Origin: JBBPXY01 sp038200435
GTDB taxonomy: Bacteria > Actinomycetota > Thermoleophilia > Solirubrobacterales > Solirubrobacteraceae
Assembly (NCBI GenBank): GCA_038200435.1
Contig: JBBPXY010000026.1
Span: forward strand, 1 to 19,681
Direction: 5' to 3'
DNA length: 19,681 bases
Both the position numbers and the translations under genes were made by a program. The notes beneath the pieces are model-generated. The model saw nothing but the letters and a program-made list of their open reading frames with translations, searched no databases and had not been told where the DNA came from. Shown here in pieces: positions 8,608 through 15,374 of this stretch; position 1 is the first letter of the stretch, and each line of letters starts with the position of its first letter.

Positions 8608-8692
8608 TTGTGTACCGTTCGGCCGCCCGGGCTATCGCGTTGAGCACAGGGGGCCAAGTCCCCCGACGAACGTCCAGTAGGGCCCCGACCGG

Positions 8693-9240
8693 CTAGTTCA
8701 TGCTCGGGTCGAGCGGCATGCGGGCCAGCAGCGCATAGCGCCCGCCCTTGCGCTCGAGCACGGAGCCCCACAGCCCGGTGGGCTCGGAGGCGAACAGGTC
8801 CTCGGTCACCGCGGGCTCGACGATCCAGTCGTCGCGCTCGAGCTCCAATTCGAGCTGGCCCGGGCCCCAGCCCGCATGGCCGGCGAACACACGCGCGCGT
8901 CGGGTGCCGCCCGGGGGCGCGACCGTCTCCTCTCCCGCGGCCAGGAACCCTATGTCGCCGAGCACCAGCGCCGCGGCGTGGGCCGGCTCCTCGAACTCGG
9001 CGAGCACGATCACGCCCTCCGGTTGCACGGGCCCGCCGCGAAGACCGGCTCCTCGTCGTCGTCCACAAGCTCGTCGAGCTCCGGTGCGGCTTCGGTCACG
9101 GCCGTCTCCGAGGGCCGGTTGAGCACGACGCCCATCGCACCCTCTTCGGAGTGCGCCGCGATCAAGACGACGGTGCGGGCGAAGTTCGGGTCGATCAGCG
9201 TTGGCCCGGCGATCAGGAGATGGGCAGCGAGGGAGTCCAT
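8693..9240 (-). pseudogene. YqgE/AlgH family protein (UPF0301), one-base frameshift
   Basis: Two frames (9240 down to about 9035, then about 9028 down to 8693) make one YqgE/AlgH protein of about 182 aa, close to the usual length, if one G is added near 9035. The first half has the family start LAAHLLIAGPTLIDPNFARTVVL and GAMGVVLNRP. It should read VFAGGPVQPEGVIVL but the frame is lost in a GC run and reads VFAAGPCNRRA. The second half continues correctly with the conserved GHAGWGPGQLE and the C-terminal W-GSVL region. AlgH/YqgE proteins are conserved and of uncertain biochemical role. As both halves are otherwise intact, a sequencing error is more likely than a real pseudogene. It lies upstream of DUF1800 (85-base gap) and divergent from the flippase-like gene. 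Confidence 0.85.
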
Positions 9241-9338
9241 GGCGAAAGGGGGAATAGCAGAGGAGAGCGCGGAGTAGTGTCAGGTTGGCCTGTCGGGTCG
9301 GTGTAACGCCCTCGCGCGGGCGCCTGACTTAGCTGTCA

Positions 9339-10415
9339 ATGAGCACTCTCACAGAAATGGAGCTCCCGCCCAGCGTCGGCATGCACCGTTTGCGGCGGCG
9401 GCTGCTGGCGCTCGCGGCGATCGTCGCGCTGGTGGTCATCGTCGTGATGCTCGTCCCCGGTCTGACCGACGTGCGCAAGCGCCTCGGCGAGGCCTCCCTC
9501 GGCTGGCTCGTCGTGGCCGCCGTGCTGCAGGTCCTCTCGTGCTTCTCCTACGTGGCCGTGTTCCGCGCGGCGTTCTGCTCAAGGCTGGGGTGGGGGATCT
9601 CCTACCTCATCGGGATGTCGGAGCTCGCCGCCAACTCGCTGCTGCCCGCGGGCGGGGCAGGCGGCCTGGCCCTCGGTGCGTGGGCGCTGGGCCGCGGCGG
9701 CCTGCCGCGCGAGCGGATCGCGCGGCGCACGGTCGCGTTCTTCCTCGTCACGAGCGCGGCGAACCTGGGGCTGCTCATCGTCACGGGGATCGCCTTGGCG
9801 CTGGGCCTCGTGGATGGGCGTGCGAGCCTCGCGCTCTCGCTCGGCCCGGCGCTCGTGGCGATCGCCGCCGTCGGCATCGTGCTCACGGTGCCCGGGATCG
9901 TGATGCGGCGCGCCACGGGCGCACCCCCCGGCGCCGGACGGGTGCGGCGGTTCCTCTCCGGGGCGGCGATGGCCACGGGGGAGGGAGTCACCGAGTCTGT
10001 GCGGCTGCTTCGAGCGCGCGATCCCCTGCTGCTCGGCGGCGCGATCGGCTATCTCGTCTTCGACATCGCGGTCATGTGGGCCGCGTTTCGCGCCTTCGGG
10101 CCCGCGCCCCCGCTGGCGATCCTCGTCATCGCCTATCTGGTCGGGCAGCTCGGCGGACTCGTCCCCATCCCCGGCGGCATCGGCGGCGCCGACGGCGGCC
10201 TCATCGGCGCGCTGGCGCTCTTCCACGTGCCGCTGGCGGCGGCCACCGCGGCGGTCATCCTCTACCGCGCCGTGCTACTTGTGGTGCCGGCCGTGCTGGG
10301 AGGCGTCGCGCTCATTCGGTTGCGCAAGGTGCTGAGCGAGGATCCTCCCGAGTTCCCCTGCGCTCCAGGGGCCGAGGACGTCATGCCCGTCGAGCGGCTG
10401 CCCGCGCTCGCGTAA
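9339..10415 (+). CDS. Flippase-like membrane protein (LPG synthase TM-region family)
   Basis: 358-aa integral membrane protein of the lysylphosphatidylglycerol-synthase transmembrane/UPF0104 family (MprF N-terminal-like, AglD/YbhN type). It has about eight hydrophobic segments, a conserved early ELAANSLLPAGGAGG motif (about residues 91-105) and the late signature GQLGGLVPIPGGIGGADGG (about 268-286). MprF relatives flip lipids; stand-alone members are thought to act in lipid or polyprenyl-linked transport, which is inferred here. No catalytic synthase domain is attached. ATG at 9339; the 98-base gap to the divergent YqgE gene must hold both promoters, but I see no consensus boxes. The FAD oxidoreductase follows after 68 bases. 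Confidence 0.88.
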   Translation: MSTLTEMELPPSVGMHRLRRRLLALAAIVALVVIVVMLVPGLTDVRKRLGEASLGWLVVAAVLQVLSCFSYVAVFRAAFCSRLGWGISYLIGMSELAANSLLPAGGAGGLALGAWALGRGGLPRERIARRTVAFFLVTSAANLGLLIVTGIALALGLVDGRASLALSLGPALVAIAAVGIVLTVPGIVMRRATGAPPGAGRVRRFLSGAAMATGEGVTESVRLLRARDPLLLGGAIGYLVFDIAVMWAAFRAFGPAPPLAILVIAYLVGQLGGLVPIPGGIGGADGGLIGALALFHVPLAAATAAVILYRAVLLVVPAVLGGVALIRLRKVLSEDPPEFPCAPGAEDVMPVERLPALA

Positions 10416-10419
10416 TCCT

Positions 10420-10445
10420 TCCGGTCGGGTGGGTGACCAACCGGA
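10420..10445 (+). terminator. Imperfect hairpin between flippase-like and FAD genes
   Basis: TCCGGT (10420-10425) pairs with ACCGGA (10440-10445), and an inner GGT pairs with ACC around a short loop. There is no T-run, so a weak terminator or mRNA processing/stability hairpin are both possible. Confidence 0.3.
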
Positions 10446-10474
10446 GAGCCCCTTCTTGAAAAGCCAGTGAAGTC

Positions 10475-10480
10475 AGGAGA
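10475..10480 (+). promoter_or_regulatory. Strong Shine-Dalgarno site AGGAGA
   Basis: AGGAGA lies three bases before the ATG at 10484 (core AGGAG centred about 7 bases upstream). It is one of the few good ribosome binding sites in this window and fixes the start of the oxidoreductase. Confidence 0.7.
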
Positions 10481-10483
10481 CAC

Positions 10484-11875
10484 ATGAGTACCCACGCCTT
10501 CGACGTAGTAGTGATCGGAGCCGGCCCGGCCGGCGAGGTGGCCGCGGGCCGGCTGGCGGAGGGCGGTCGCAACGTGGCGATCGTCGAGACGCATCTGGTC
10601 GGAGGCGAGTGCGCCTTCTACGCGTGCATGCCGTCGAAGGCGCTGCTGCGTCCGGCCGAGGCGCTGCATGAAGTTGAGCGGGTGCCCGGCGCGAGCGAGG
10701 CGGTCGACGGCTCCCTTGACGTAAGCGCGGTACTCGCTCGGCGCGACGAGATCATCCACGACCTCTCTGATGACTCGCAGATACCGTGGCTCGACAACCT
10801 CGGCATCAAGCTGTTCCGCGGGCAGGGCCGGCTCGACGGGGAGAAGCGCGTGCGCGTGGGTGACGACTTGCTCGAGGCGCGCGATGTCGTGATCGTCGCG
10901 GTCGGCAGCGGTGCGTTCGTACCGCCGATCGACGGCCTTGAGGACGCGCGGCCCTGGACCAATCGCGAGGTCACCACGAGCAAGGAGGTGCCGGCGCGGC
11001 TGGTGATCCTCGGCGGGGGCGTCGTCGGCACCGAGATGGCGCAGGCCTACTCGACGCTCGGCTCGTCGGTCGTGCTGATCGAAGGCGGCCCGCACATCCT
11101 CGCCAAGGAGGAGGCGTTCGCGGCCGAGCAGGTGACCGAGGCGTTGAAGGACCGGGGCGTCGACGTGCGCGTGGGTGTGAAGGCGAGCGCGGTTCGGCGG
11201 GCTGGCGCGAACGGCTCCGGTGAGGTCACTCTGGAGCTCGAGGACGGCAGCACCGCCGTGGGCGACGAGCTACTCGTCGCGGTCGGGCGCCGTCCGCACA
11301 CCGACGATCTCGGGCTGGACACCGTCGGGCTCGAGCCCGGCAAGTACATCGAAGTCGACGAGCACCTGCGCGTGGAGAGCCAGCCCTGGCTCTACGCGAT
11401 CGGCGATGCCAACGGCCGCGCTCTGCTGACGCACATGGGCAAGTACCAGGCGCGCGTCGTGGCGGAGACGATCGCGGGCCGTGAGGCGAAGGCCACGCGC
11501 GACGACGCCGGCTCCCCGCGTGTCACCTTCACCGATCCGCAGGTGGCCGCCGTCGGCTACACCCTCGCTTCGGCGGAGGAGGCGGGCCTGCGGGCACGCG
11601 CGATCGACGTCCCGAGCGCCGGCACGGCGGGCGGGTCGTTCTACGGCCGCAACGCGCCGGGCACCGCGCGCCTGGTGGTCGACCTCGACCGCGAGGTCAT
11701 CGTCGGCGCGACCTTCACCGGCGCAGAGGTCGGCGAGTGGATCCAGGCGGCGTCGATTGCCGTCGCAGGCGAGGTGCCCATGGAGCGCTTGTGGGAGGCC
11801 GTGCCGCCGTTCCCGACGCGGAGCGAGATCTGGCTGAAGCTGCTGGAGGCCTACGAGAAGGAGTCACGCGACTAG
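10484..11875 (+). CDS. FAD-dependent pyridine nucleotide-disulfide oxidoreductase
   Basis: 463-aa member of the family of dihydrolipoyl dehydrogenase, glutathione reductase and mercuric reductase. Seen in order: FAD Rossmann motif VVIGAGPAG (G12, G14, G17), redox-active disulfide GGECAFYACMPSK (C43, C48, spacing C-x4-C), NAD(P) motif VILGGGVVGTEMA (about 175-187), second FAD motif LYAIGDANG (about 305) and the C-terminal dimerisation domain. In lipoamide dehydrogenase the end carries a catalytic His in HPT-x-x-E; here the segment reads PPFPTRSE, so Phe replaces it, as in some mercuric-reductase and transhydrogenase relatives. The C-terminal vicinal Cys pair of MerA is also absent. The substrate is therefore unclear; no lpd partner genes are near. 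Cytoplasmic. Confidence 0.9.
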   Translation: MSTHAFDVVVIGAGPAGEVAAGRLAEGGRNVAIVETHLVGGECAFYACMPSKALLRPAEALHEVERVPGASEAVDGSLDVSAVLARRDEIIHDLSDDSQIPWLDNLGIKLFRGQGRLDGEKRVRVGDDLLEARDVVIVAVGSGAFVPPIDGLEDARPWTNREVTTSKEVPARLVILGGGVVGTEMAQAYSTLGSSVVLIEGGPHILAKEEAFAAEQVTEALKDRGVDVRVGVKASAVRRAGANGSGEVTLELEDGSTAVGDELLVAVGRRPHTDDLGLDTVGLEPGKYIEVDEHLRVESQPWLYAIGDANGRALLTHMGKYQARVVAETIAGREAKATRDDAGSPRVTFTDPQVAAVGYTLASAEEAGLRARAIDVPSAGTAGGSFYGRNAPGTARLVVDLDREVIVGATFTGAEVGEWIQAASIAVAGEVPMERLWEAVPPFPTRSEIWLKLLEAYEKESRD

Positions 11876-11887
11876 CCTGCGGGCGCC

Positions 11888-12050
11888 GTGGCTTCGGCGT
11901 TCACCCCATTCCACCGCGGCGGCTCCGGGCCGCCGCTCGTGTGCCTGCACGGGTTCACCGACACGTGGCGCACGTGGAGCTCGTCCTACCTGAGCTCGAG
12001 CGCCACCACGACGTGCTGGCGCCGAGCGGCCCGCGCCTGGCGTGCCTAGC
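11888..12050 (+). pseudogene. Truncated alpha/beta-hydrolase remnant
   Basis: From GTG 11888, 12 bases after the oxidoreductase stop, the DNA encodes the start of an alpha/beta-hydrolase: FHRGGSGPPLVCLHGFTDTWRTW, with the LVCLHGF oxyanion-loop motif. One G is missing near 11977; in the shifted frame the protein continues as ELVLPELERHHDVLAP, as expected for the family. After about 12,020 all similarity to a hydrolase stops, and the - strand VapC gene ends at 12,056. The nucleophile elbow (GxSxG) and catalytic Asp/His regions are missing, so no function remains. It marks the point where core DNA gives way to accessory DNA. Confidence 0.75.
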
Positions 12051-12055
12051 GACGG

Positions 12056-12439
12056 CTACACCTGAACAACGCCCACCGCCTCGAACGAGCTGAAGTCGCT
12101 GTCCTGAGTCCAGACCTCCGAATCGTGCACCAAAGCCGTAGCTGCGATCCACGTGTCGTGAACGCGCGGCTTGCGTCCCTTGGCGAGCTCTCCTGCCGCG
12201 AGGCGCGCGTACGAAGAAGCAACGCGTTCGTCAGCGGGTAGGCCGGAGGTGTGCTCGCGTACACGCGTAAGAGTGGCGAGGCGCTGCGCGCGAGTATCGG
12301 AGTCATGAGCCACCAGGACACCGAGTTCGAGCTCGGCCAGCGTGACGACCGAAACCGCGACTTCGTCGGGAAGCTGCCGTTGCAACTCCCGCCCTTGCTC
12401 GCCGGCGACGAAGATCGACGTATCGAGTATCGCTTTCAT
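12056..12439 (-). CDS. vapC: VapC-type PIN-domain toxin ribonuclease
   Basis: 127-aa PIN-domain endoribonuclease, toxin of a type II toxin-antitoxin pair; family members cut tRNA or rRNA using Mg2+/Mn2+. All acidic active-site residues are visible: D6 (AILDTSIFV), E36 (LAELELG), D95 (RVHDTWIAATA) and D113/D115 (TQDSDF). Length is typical. The ATG overlaps the antitoxin stop (ATGA, 12436-12439), so the two are translationally coupled with the antitoxin first. The stop abuts the truncated hydrolase remnant. It looks intact, unlike its neighbours. Confidence 0.93.
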   Translation of the reverse strand: MKAILDTSIFVAGEQGRELQRQLPDEVAVSVVTLAELELGVLVAHDSDTRAQRLATLTRVREHTSGLPADERVASSYARLAAGELAKGRKPRVHDTWIAATALVHDSEVWTQDSDFSSFEAVGVVQV

Positions 12440-12678
12440 CTAGTCGTCACAGTCTCGCCGCGCACGGGCGCGAGGTCGGAGAGGAGCCCGCGGTCGGCGG
12501 GCGCGTCTCGTATCACGCCGGTCATCGCAGCACCGCTTATCCACAGGGGGCGACCAAGGGGCACGATCTCGGCGACGGGTCGCCGGTTGACGTTCACGCG
12601 CAGGTGCTCGCCCGCCTCCACGCGGCGTAGGAGTGCCGCAGTGCGGTTTCGCAGGTCACGTGCGGACACATCATTCAT
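12436..12678 (-). CDS. vapB: Phd/YefM-family antitoxin
   Basis: 80-aa antitoxin partner of the downstream VapC. The N-terminal DNA-binding Phd/YefM-type fold reads MNDVSARDLRNRTAALLRRVEAGEHLRVNVNRRPVAEIVPLG; the C-terminal half (about 45-80) would wrap and block the toxin. I chose ATG 12678 because the family match begins exactly there; upstream codons do not look like this family. No Shine-Dalgarno site is visible and the start codon lies inside a perfect palindrome, suggesting a leaderless or autoregulated transcript. Antitoxin and toxin overlap by four bases. Confidence 0.9.
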   Translation of the reverse strand: MNDVSARDLRNRTAALLRRVEAGEHLRVNVNRRPVAEIVPLGRPLWISGAAMTGVIRDAPADRGLLSDLAPVRGETVTTR

Positions 12679-12705
12679 TGCGCGCAATGTAGCAGGAGTG
12701 CTACA
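12676..12705. promoter_or_regulatory. Paired palindromes at the vapBC start (candidate operator)
   Basis: Two perfect inverted repeats overlap: CATTGCGCGCAATG (12676-12689, containing the vapB start codon) and TGTAGCA-GGAG-TGCTACA (12688-12705). Type II antitoxins normally repress their own operon by binding palindromes at the promoter, so this is a strong operator candidate. Binding itself is inference. Confidence 0.75.
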
Positions 12706-12825
12706 AACTGTGCGAAGACCGCCAAGTTGCCATCGGCCATGGTCTAACGACACTGGTCGTTCACGGTTCCGGTGCAATGCCGTCTTGTCTCGCGTTGCTC
12801 CTCGGGCGAGCATCTACGCATGGAC

Positions 12826-13166
12826 ACACAGGACACCACTCTCGTACACGTGACCATCGACGGATCGCCGGACGATCCTCGGGGCGTCCCCATCTTGAGG
12901 GGTCGTCGTTCACTACGCCCCGCCCCCGCCCATGCGTCCGGAAGAGACCGCCGCGCTACCCGGCGGTCTACGGGTAACGAGCCCGGCCAGAACCCTCGTT
13001 GACCTCGCTTCCGAGATGGACCGTGATGAGCTGCGAGCGACCTTCGCGCGGGCGCGCGAGCTCGGCCTCCTTGGACATGGACGCGGTACGCCGCTCGCGA
13101 GCACGGGTCGACCGGCGTCCGTCGAACCAGATGCTCGATAGCGTCATCGCGGAGTTCTCGACCTAA
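12826..13166 (+). pseudogene. Decayed AbiEi/DUF559-like protein remnant
   Basis: Pieces of one protein appear in shifting frames. TLVHVTIDGSPDDPRG is near 12,840-12,885. Then VVVHYAPPPPMRPEE...GLRVTSPARTLVDLASEMDRDELRATFARARELGLL covers 12,902-13,070. After a further shift at about 13,071, DMDAVRRSRARVDRRPSNQMLDSVIAEFST ends at TAA 13164-13166. The phrase RVTSPARTLVDLA is characteristic of actinobacterial proteins carrying an AbiEi-like antitoxin domain with or without a DUF559 nuclease domain. A stop (TGA 12896-12898) plus at least two frame changes and loss of the 5' end make this a true pseudogene rather than a single base error. It lies between vapBC and the tRNA gene. Confidence 0.6.
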
Positions 13167-13259
13167 CGAGACGTTGAGACCGTCGGGCCGAACGGGCCGC
13201 TGGAGCGCGTCCCGAGGAGAGCCGAAGCCGCGGAACCCCCCGTTAGACTCTGCCGCTGC

Positions 13260-13332
13260 GCCGACGTAGCTCAGCTGGTAGAGCACTTCACTCGTAATGA
13301 AGGGGTCAGCGGTTCGAATCCGCTCGTCGGCT
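13260..13332 (+). tRNA. tRNA-Thr (anticodon CGT)
   Basis: A full cloverleaf can be drawn. The 7-bp acceptor stem GCCGACG/CGTCGGC (13260-13266 with 13325-13331) is perfect. The D arm is GCTC...GAGC. The anticodon stem CTTCA/TGAAG encloses the loop CTCGTAA, giving anticodon CGT (reads ACG, Thr). The T arm is AGCGG-TTCGAAT-CCGCT. The discriminator base is T and no CCA is encoded. The tyrosine integrase gene starts about 100 bases downstream, making the 3' half of this gene the likely attachment site of the element. Confidence 0.96.
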
Positions 13333-13365
13333 TCGAAAAGAGCCTGCAAAGCGGCGACTTTTCGA
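13333..13365 (+). terminator. 8-bp hairpin directly after tRNA-Thr
   Basis: TCGAAAAG (13333-13340) pairs perfectly with CTTTTCGA (13358-13365) around a 17-base loop, directly after the discriminator base. There is no U-tract beyond the stem, so it may be a terminator, a processing signal or part of the element's attachment region. Confidence 0.45.
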
Positions 13366-13393
13366 GACGTGCTCCGCTCCCGATAGAAAAGCG

Positions 13394-13411
13394 TGTCCCC
13401 AATATGTCCCG
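13394..13411. promoter_or_regulatory. TGTCCC direct repeats in the tRNA-integrase gap
   Basis: TGTCCCC (13394-13400) and TGTCCCG (13405-13411) are spaced 11 bases apart, one helical turn, between tRNA-Thr and the integrase. They may be arm-type or directionality-factor binding sites; spacing and place are seen, function is inferred. A TACGGT at 13421-13426 is a possible -10 box for the integrase. Confidence 0.4.
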
Positions 13412-13435
13412 AGAATCGGCTACGGTTTGCACAAG

Positions 13436-14599
13436 ATGGCTGCTCGAGCGACCTCAGTCCGCCCCACCGGGCACGTCTTCCGCGTCGAGCGAAAACGCGG
13501 ACCGGTCTGGTACGCGAAGTACCGCGTAGGTCAGGGACGACAGGTCCAGAAGCTTCTCGGACCGGCTTGGTTGGGACGCGGTAGGCCGGCATCCGGCCAC
13601 TACACGAAGCGGCTCGCCGAGGACTGGCTCCGGGAGACGCTCGACGAAGCTCGGCGCGGCACCCTGCCCGGACTGGTGCGAACTGGGGCCACCTTCGCGG
13701 ACGCGGCTGCCGAGTGGCTCCGGTACGTCGAGCACGACCGGGAGCGGAAGCCTTCGACGGTGCAGGGATACAGGGCGATCGTGAACGCGATGTTGTTACC
13801 GGCGTTCGGGTCGATGGCGTTGGAGGACATCACGACGTCAACGGTCGAGCGATGGCTTGCGGGCGCCGGCCACGCGTCGAGCACGCGGCGAAAGGCTCTT
13901 GTGCTCATGCACGGCGTCTTCCAGCGTTCGCGCAAGGCGTACGGGCTCAAGTTCAACCCGGTCGCCGACGTCGAGAAGCCGCCCGTCCGCCGCAGCGGGG
14001 ACATCGATGTCTTCAGTCCTGAGGAGGTCATGGCGTTGGTGCGGGCGGCGAGGTCGCGGCAAGACGCGGCGGTCTACTTGACGGCGTCGTTCACTGGTCT
14101 TAGGAGGGGTGAGCTGATCGCGCTGCGGTGGCGGGATGTTGACTTCACCGGTCAGGCGATCCGCGTGCGCGCGAGCTACGCGGGCGGCCAGCTGACCACG
14201 CCGAAGTCGGGGAAGGTGCGTTCTGTTCCGATGGCGCCCGAGGTCGCAAGCGCGCTCGCCTCGCTCGGCCAGCGCGATCTCTTCGCCGGCGACGACGATC
14301 TCGTCTTCCCGGGCGAGACCGGCGGTTACCTCGACGGCTCCGCGCTGCGTCGTCGCTACCGCGCTGCGCTTGAGGTCGCCGGTTTACGCCCGTTGCGCTT
14401 CCACGACCTCCGGCATACGTTCGGGACAAGGATGATCGGCGTTGTCGACATCGTGCGGGTGCAGGAGTGGATGGGCCACGCCGACATCCAGACCACCCGC
14501 AAGTACTTGCACTACGCACCGCGGCCCGAAGACGCTGCGCTGGTCGCGAAGGCCTTCGCGATCGCGGACCCGGTCGTCGGCGTCGCGGGCACCGAGTAG
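13436..14599 (+). CDS. int: Tyrosine recombinase/integrase
   Basis: 387-aa phage- or ICE-type site-specific integrase (ATG 13436; an in-frame TTG at 13427 adds three residues). The N-terminal part (about 1-60) resembles arm-binding domains, residues about 85-170 form the SAM-like core-binding domain (FADAAAEWLRYVEHDR...STVQGYRAIV), and the catalytic domain follows. The active site is complete: R223 (TGLRRGEL), K257 (TTPKSGK), H323 and R326 (HDLRHTF), H348 (MGHADIQTT) and Y357 (TRKYLHY). A TACGGT -10-like box ends 9 bases before the ATG, consistent with a leaderless or near-leaderless message. Its position next to tRNA-Thr predicts insertion at that gene, with cargo to the right. Confidence 0.95.
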   Translation: MAARATSVRPTGHVFRVERKRGPVWYAKYRVGQGRQVQKLLGPAWLGRGRPASGHYTKRLAEDWLRETLDEARRGTLPGLVRTGATFADAAAEWLRYVEHDRERKPSTVQGYRAIVNAMLLPAFGSMALEDITTSTVERWLAGAGHASSTRRKALVLMHGVFQRSRKAYGLKFNPVADVEKPPVRRSGDIDVFSPEEVMALVRAARSRQDAAVYLTASFTGLRRGELIALRWRDVDFTGQAIRVRASYAGGQLTTPKSGKVRSVPMAPEVASALASLGQRDLFAGDDDLVFPGETGGYLDGSALRRRYRAALEVAGLRPLRFHDLRHTFGTRMIGVVDIVRVQEWMGHADIQTTRKYLHYAPRPEDAALVAKAFAIADPVVGVAGTE

Positions 14600-14647
14600 C
14601 AGCTCTTCCCCTTCCCAGATCCTGCGCGGACTGGGACCTTTGGGGGA

Positions 14648-14671
14648 CGCCTCGCGCTGAGCGCCTCGCGC
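14648..14671 (+). repeat. Short direct repeat CGCCTCGCGC x2
   Basis: CGCCTCGCGC occurs at 14648-14657 and 14662-14671, 14 bases apart, just after the integrase. Could be a protein-binding pair or chance in GC-rich DNA. Confidence 0.35.
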
Positions 14672-14697
14672 ATTGGCGTGCTCTTCCCTGACATTCC

Positions 14698-14721
14698 CCC
14701 TGACTCTTTAACGAGTCAGGG
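14698..14721 (+). terminator. 9-bp perfect hairpin downstream of the integrase
   Basis: CCCTGACTC (14698-14706), loop TTTAAC, GAGTCAGGG (14713-14721). It lies about 100 bases after the int stop. The tail is not T-rich (GTCTAGTTC), so it is a moderate terminator candidate. Confidence 0.55.
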
Positions 14722-14781
14722 TCTAGTTCACGTCTGCGTCAACTTCGTCGGGGTGCTCGCCCGCGTGGCCGGCTGGCGTCC

Positions 14782-14845
14782 AGGGTGTTCATTTACGGTG
14801 TTCATCAGGCTGTGGATCTATAAGGCGAACACCCTAGGTCCACAG
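14782..14845. repeat. Interleaved inverted repeats (GGTGTTC family)
   Basis: AGGGTGTTC (14782-14790) is followed by a direct copy of its core, GGTGTTC (14797-14803), and by the exact inverted copy GAACACCCT (14827-14835). A second pair, CTGTGGA (14810-14816) and TCCACAG (14839-14845), crosses the first. This could be clustered integrase/excisionase binding sites or a pseudoknotted RNA. Confidence 0.5.
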
Positions 14846-14865
14846 GCGACGATCGCTTCGCCCTA

Positions 14866-14891
14866 AGCGGGGCGGGCGATCTGCGGGCTTT
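14866..14891 (+). repeat. Short repeat X, copy 1
   Basis: AGCGGGGCGGGCGAT followed by a short spacer and GCGG-GCTTT recurs in nearly the same form at 16354-16380. Copy 1 lies before cassette A, copy 2 after cassette B, so the pair brackets the duplicated region. Confidence 0.55.
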
Positions 14892-14932
14892 TGCGGCGTG
14901 CCGGGTTGGGCGTAGATCTCTTTGATACCGGC

Positions 14933-15087
14933 GAAAGAGACCGACACCCGCGGGGTCCTCTCGCTCCCTGAACGGGCCTGCATTCACTGGGTCTCGTAAG
15001 TGGGGTCACCGCCCCTTCGGTCCGGTGACCCCACTTCCTCGACGTACAACACATGAATGTGTTGGCCAGGTGATGGCAGGCAGGCAG
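14933..15087 (+). repeat. Duplicated hairpin cassette, copy A
   Basis: The core at 14977-15087 (111 nt) is nearly identical to 15997-16107. Parts in order: a conserved lead (GCATTCACTGGGTCTCG), a 14-bp perfect hairpin AAGTGGGGTCACCG/CGGTGACCCCACTT (14998-15011 with 15023-15036, 11-nt loop), a palindrome CAACACAT-GA-ATGTGTTG (15047-15064), and GGCA repeated three times (15075-15087). Weaker similarity to copy B extends upstream to about 14933 (AAAG, GACACC, GCGGG and CCTCTCGC in the same order). The two copies differ mainly in loops and linkers while the stems are kept. No protein-coding gene fits here. Confidence 0.85.
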
Positions 15088-15330
15088 CAGGAGAGCGAGA
15101 GGACCAAGACCAAGACAAGAAACGAGACAGAGGGGTGATGTGGATTTGAGAGGAGTTGATGCAGAAGAACGACGAGAAAGAAGAGCGGGCAGCAGCGGAT
15201 GGAAGACGAGGAAGGCCGGCGGGGCGAGGGGAGACGGGAGGCGCGAGCGAGAGCGGCGATGCGGAGGCGGCAGAGAAGCGGGACGTCGGCGGAGCGGTCC
15301 GAGAGAGAGCAGCGAGCCCCGGGTCGGGGA
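15088..15330 (+). other. Purine-rich tract following cassette A
   Basis: About 240 bases with a strong strand bias: in 15121-15180, 46 of 60 bases are purines, and in 15181-15240, 49 of 60. It holds no convincing gene; translations are low-complexity Arg/Glu or, on the other strand, Pro/Ser/Leu. The element AAGAAGAGCGGGCA (15179-15192) has a counterpart in tract B. Confidence 0.6.
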
Positions 15331-15374
15331 GTGCTTGAGCGCGCCGTGGGGTTCGGTTGGCGTCGTGATTCGCG

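Noticed and set aside
8648..8664. GGGGG-CCAAGT-CCCCC as riboswitch or terminator upstream of DUF1800
   Set aside because: Only five base pairs and no conserved riboswitch core nearby.
14678..14866. 62-codon + strand frame after the integrase
   Set aside because: It runs through the hairpin and crossed repeats, lacks a ribosome site and has no recognisable protein pattern.
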